Shown piece after piece: positions 52,787 through 54,166 of a stretch of DNA of 54,166 nt. The position numbers and the translations under genes were made by a program. Positions within the stretch are counted from its first letter, which is position 1. The number at the start of each line of letters is the position of its first letter. The notes under the pieces are model-generated. The model had not been told where the DNA came from. It worked only from the letters and a program-made list of their open reading frames with translations, and searched no databases. Source of the DNA: Actinobacillus sp. (lineage in GTDB: Bacteria > Pseudomonadota > Gammaproteobacteria > Enterobacterales > Pasteurellaceae); assembly GCA_020026155.1 (NCBI GenBank), contig JAHHQX010000012.1:1-54166 (forward strand), in the 5' to 3' direction.

Positions 52787-53081
52787 CCCACAAGATGCTT
52801 GGGAATTAGTAAAAACTGATTCTGCCGTTCTTGCCGATATCCGTAAACTCGAAGATTTTCAACAAAGCCATGCTCAAGGCGCTATCCACCTTGGAAATGA
52901 AAATCTTCAACAGTGTATTAATCAATGGGAATACGAGGATCCCATCATTATCTCCTGCTATCATGGTATCAGTAGTCGCGGCGTTGCTGAATTTCTTGCA
53001 AACCAAGGATTTGAACATGTTTACAGCCTGACCGGCGGTTTTGAAGGTTGGCAAAAAGCAGGATTGCCCGTAGAGAAATAG
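52767..53081 (+). CDS. glpE: Thiosulfate sulfurtransferase GlpE (rhodanese)
   Basis: Single-domain rhodanese that moves sulfur from thiosulfate to cyanide or thiol acceptors. From the ATG at 52767 it has 104 residues and overlaps the end of recQ by 20 bases; the ATG six bases earlier sits directly against AAGGA and is too close to it. The active-site cysteine is residue 64 in ISCYHGISSRG, and GGFEGWQ is the C-terminal rhodanese signature. It is probably cotranscribed with recQ. Confidence 0.92.
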   Translation: MNFQEINPQDAWELVKTDSAVLADIRKLEDFQQSHAQGAIHLGNENLQQCINQWEYEDPIIISCYHGISSRGVAEFLANQGFEHVYSLTGGFEGWQKAGLPVEK

Positions 53082-53096
53082 TCATTCATAAATAAC

Positions 53097-53126
53097 AAAG
53101 CCACTTAATAACTAAGTGGCTTTTTT
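53097..53126. terminator. Terminator between glpE and the yaaW-family gene
   Basis: AAAGCCACTTA (53097-53107) pairs with TAAGTGGCTTT (53113-53123), followed by T-run. It closes cyaY-recQ-glpE and also lies at the end of the convergent gene. Confidence 0.88.
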
Positions 53127-53128
53127 AA

Positions 53129-53887
53129 TTAATTAATTTCTAGATTTGCTAATACATCTTCATTTAAATAAGTTTGACGTAATAAAATCACCATTAGCAC
53201 ACTCGGAATAGTCACACGATAAGCTGGTCCTGCAATATCAATTGCCGTCCATATCCCTGTTATCACCCACCCGATCGGGCCAGTTAGAATAGATGCTACA
53301 CGAGTGATAGTCGCATTAGCGACGAGTGTTAATCCCTTACCGAATAATGCTTTCCAAATTGCATTAACCACAATAAGTGTAATTTGGTAAGATTTGAATC
53401 CGCCCATATTAAATAATTTCAAAAATGCAGCGGTTAAAACAGACGCATTTACCTTCCCAAAATCCTTAATACCTATTGATGCCGCCAGTTTCTCTTGTTC
53501 TTCTCGGCTCATATCATCCAATGCTTTCTCTAATACGGTCATTAATAAATTTTGTTCAATCTTCGTTGTTTCTGAATATTTATTATAATTCACCTTCATT
53601 TTATCGCAGACATCGCACAAAATCTCATTATAAGGAACACCAGTACTACCACGAAAAAAATTTAAAAATGTATTTCCGCCAAATAATTGAAGCTCCTCAG
53701 CGATCCGTTTCCAGTATTTATTATAATCTTGACCATAACGATCATACTCCTCCGAATTTAATAAGCTCTCAGTTAAACGTTTCTCATTATCTTTAGGATC
53801 GTAAACCAATACATTAAATAATTTTCCTAAATTTTCATTAGAGAGCTCACCTAAAAAAGCAAGATCTGCATCGTGACGATATGCCAT
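53129..53887 (-). CDS. YaaW/UPF0174 family protein
   Basis: 252 residues. The N-terminal part (MAYRHDADLAFLGELSNENL, then LAEELQ-like IAEELQLFGGNTF) and the C-terminal GPIGWVITGIWTAIDIAGPA followed by YRVTIPSVLMVILLRQ match the E. coli YaaW (UPF0174) family in order and wording. The C-terminal third is hydrophobic and Gly/Ala-rich, so membrane association is possible. No function is known for the family. It stands alone, and a dispersed repeat lies at the window end about 210 bases upstream. Confidence 0.82.
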   Translation of the reverse strand: MAYRHDADLAFLGELSNENLGKLFNVLVYDPKDNEKRLTESLLNSEEYDRYGQDYNKYWKRIAEELQLFGGNTFLNFFRGSTGVPYNEILCDVCDKMKVNYNKYSETTKIEQNLLMTVLEKALDDMSREEQEKLAASIGIKDFGKVNASVLTAAFLKLFNMGGFKSYQITLIVVNAIWKALFGKGLTLVANATITRVASILTGPIGWVITGIWTAIDIAGPAYRVTIPSVLMVILLRQTYLNEDVLANLEIN

Positions 53888-54100
53888 TGAATTTCCTTTT
53901 CAACCTATTAAAAAAGAGAATTTTACGAGAAAATTTAAAGAAAAGAATATATAACTTACTGTATTTATTAAATATTTATGAATAAATTCTCATCATATCA
54001 ATTACTAATAATCTAAATATATCCTTGTAACTCATTTAGACTAATCCTAACCTTGCTCTTTTTTCTCAAAGCAATTAAGACATCATTGGTAAATAAATTT
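53888..54100. other. A+T-rich intergenic stretch upstream of the yaaW-family gene
   Basis: Besides GGAAA before the ATG at 53887, I see no reliable promoter, hairpin or coding frame in these bases. They lead into the last copy of the dispersed repeat. Confidence 0.5.
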
Positions 54101-54166
54101 CACGCCCCACCTTTCCTAAAAATTTATGCATTTTAAAGTGCCCAAAAAATTACATAAATTTTGCAG
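54101..54166. repeat. Dispersed palindromic repeat, copy I (truncated by window end)
   Basis: CACGCCCCACCTTTCCTAAA with an internal inverted section AAATTTATGCA ... TACATAAATTT. The right arm (GGGGCGT) would lie beyond the window. It looks like a long form comparable to copy F. Confidence 0.7.

Noticed and set aside
4004..54166. Dispersed palindromes as a CRISPR array
   Set aside because: Copies are kilobases apart, imperfect, and not separated by regular spacers; no cas genes are present.

Overview
This is a chromosomal segment from a member of the Pasteurellaceae (Haemophilus/Pasteurella/Actinobacillus group). The evidence is the fused peroxiredoxin-glutaredoxin next to oxyR, the def-fmt-rsmB-trkA cluster, lptM-lysA beside cyaY-recQ, hemXY, comM with a competence-type CRP-S site, and a tandem glycine riboswitch ahead of an AGCS symporter. 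The DNA looks low in G+C by eye. Neither classical Pasteurellaceae uptake sequence (AAGTGCGGT or ACAAGCGGT) was seen in exact form, so I do not name a genus. Almost everything is core housekeeping. I see no prophage, insertion sequence, CRISPR array, tRNA or rRNA gene.

Layout. 1-2862: start of the S10 ribosomal operon (rpsJ-rplC-rplD-rplW-rplB, minus strand) with promoter and structured leader. 2981-13378: ansA, rmuC, mutS, hldD, a short-chain dehydrogenase, ftsN, priA. 13530-17336: fructose PTS operon fruB-fruK-fruA with overlapping CRP and FruR-like sites; fruA has an in-frame TGA exactly at the codon for the phosphorylated cysteine of the EIIB domain. 17421-22772: a YeiH-type transporter, slyD, a GT8 glycosyltransferase, divergent asnA / asnC-udp. 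22836-27130: def-fmt-rsmB-trkA. 27312-29897: TonB-dependent receptor of the haem/iron-protein class behind a perfect FNR box and a Fur-like palindrome. 30010-34614: glycine riboswitch and symporter, raiA, clcA-dusA. 34689-39367: hemX-hemY, trmL-engB, a VirK/YbjX-family gene. 39421-46771: comM, gmhB, an orphan NlpA-family binding protein, a Gre-like factor, oxyR-fabR, the peroxiredoxin-glutaredoxin fusion, yafJ. 46804-48293: uraA with an elaborate pyrimidine-type leader. 48373-53887: hda, lptM-lysA, cyaY-recQ-glpE, yaaW.

The less expected content is regulatory or structural. (1) TGA replaces the catalytic Cys codon of fruA. (2) The uraA leader combines a GATTTTTT initially transcribed region (as at E. 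coli upp and codBA) with a 42-codon leader peptide whose stop codon lies inside an intrinsic terminator (as at E. coli pyrBI). (3) A 40-65 bp palindromic repeat family, ACGCCCC...GGGGCGT, occurs nine times, eight of them directly after gene 3' ends. Its imperfect pairs in the copies that follow minus-strand genes all become G-U wobbles in the minus-strand RNA, which points to selection as an RNA hairpin, probably a terminator.

All statements come from reading the sequence by eye. No alignment, folding or database search was run.
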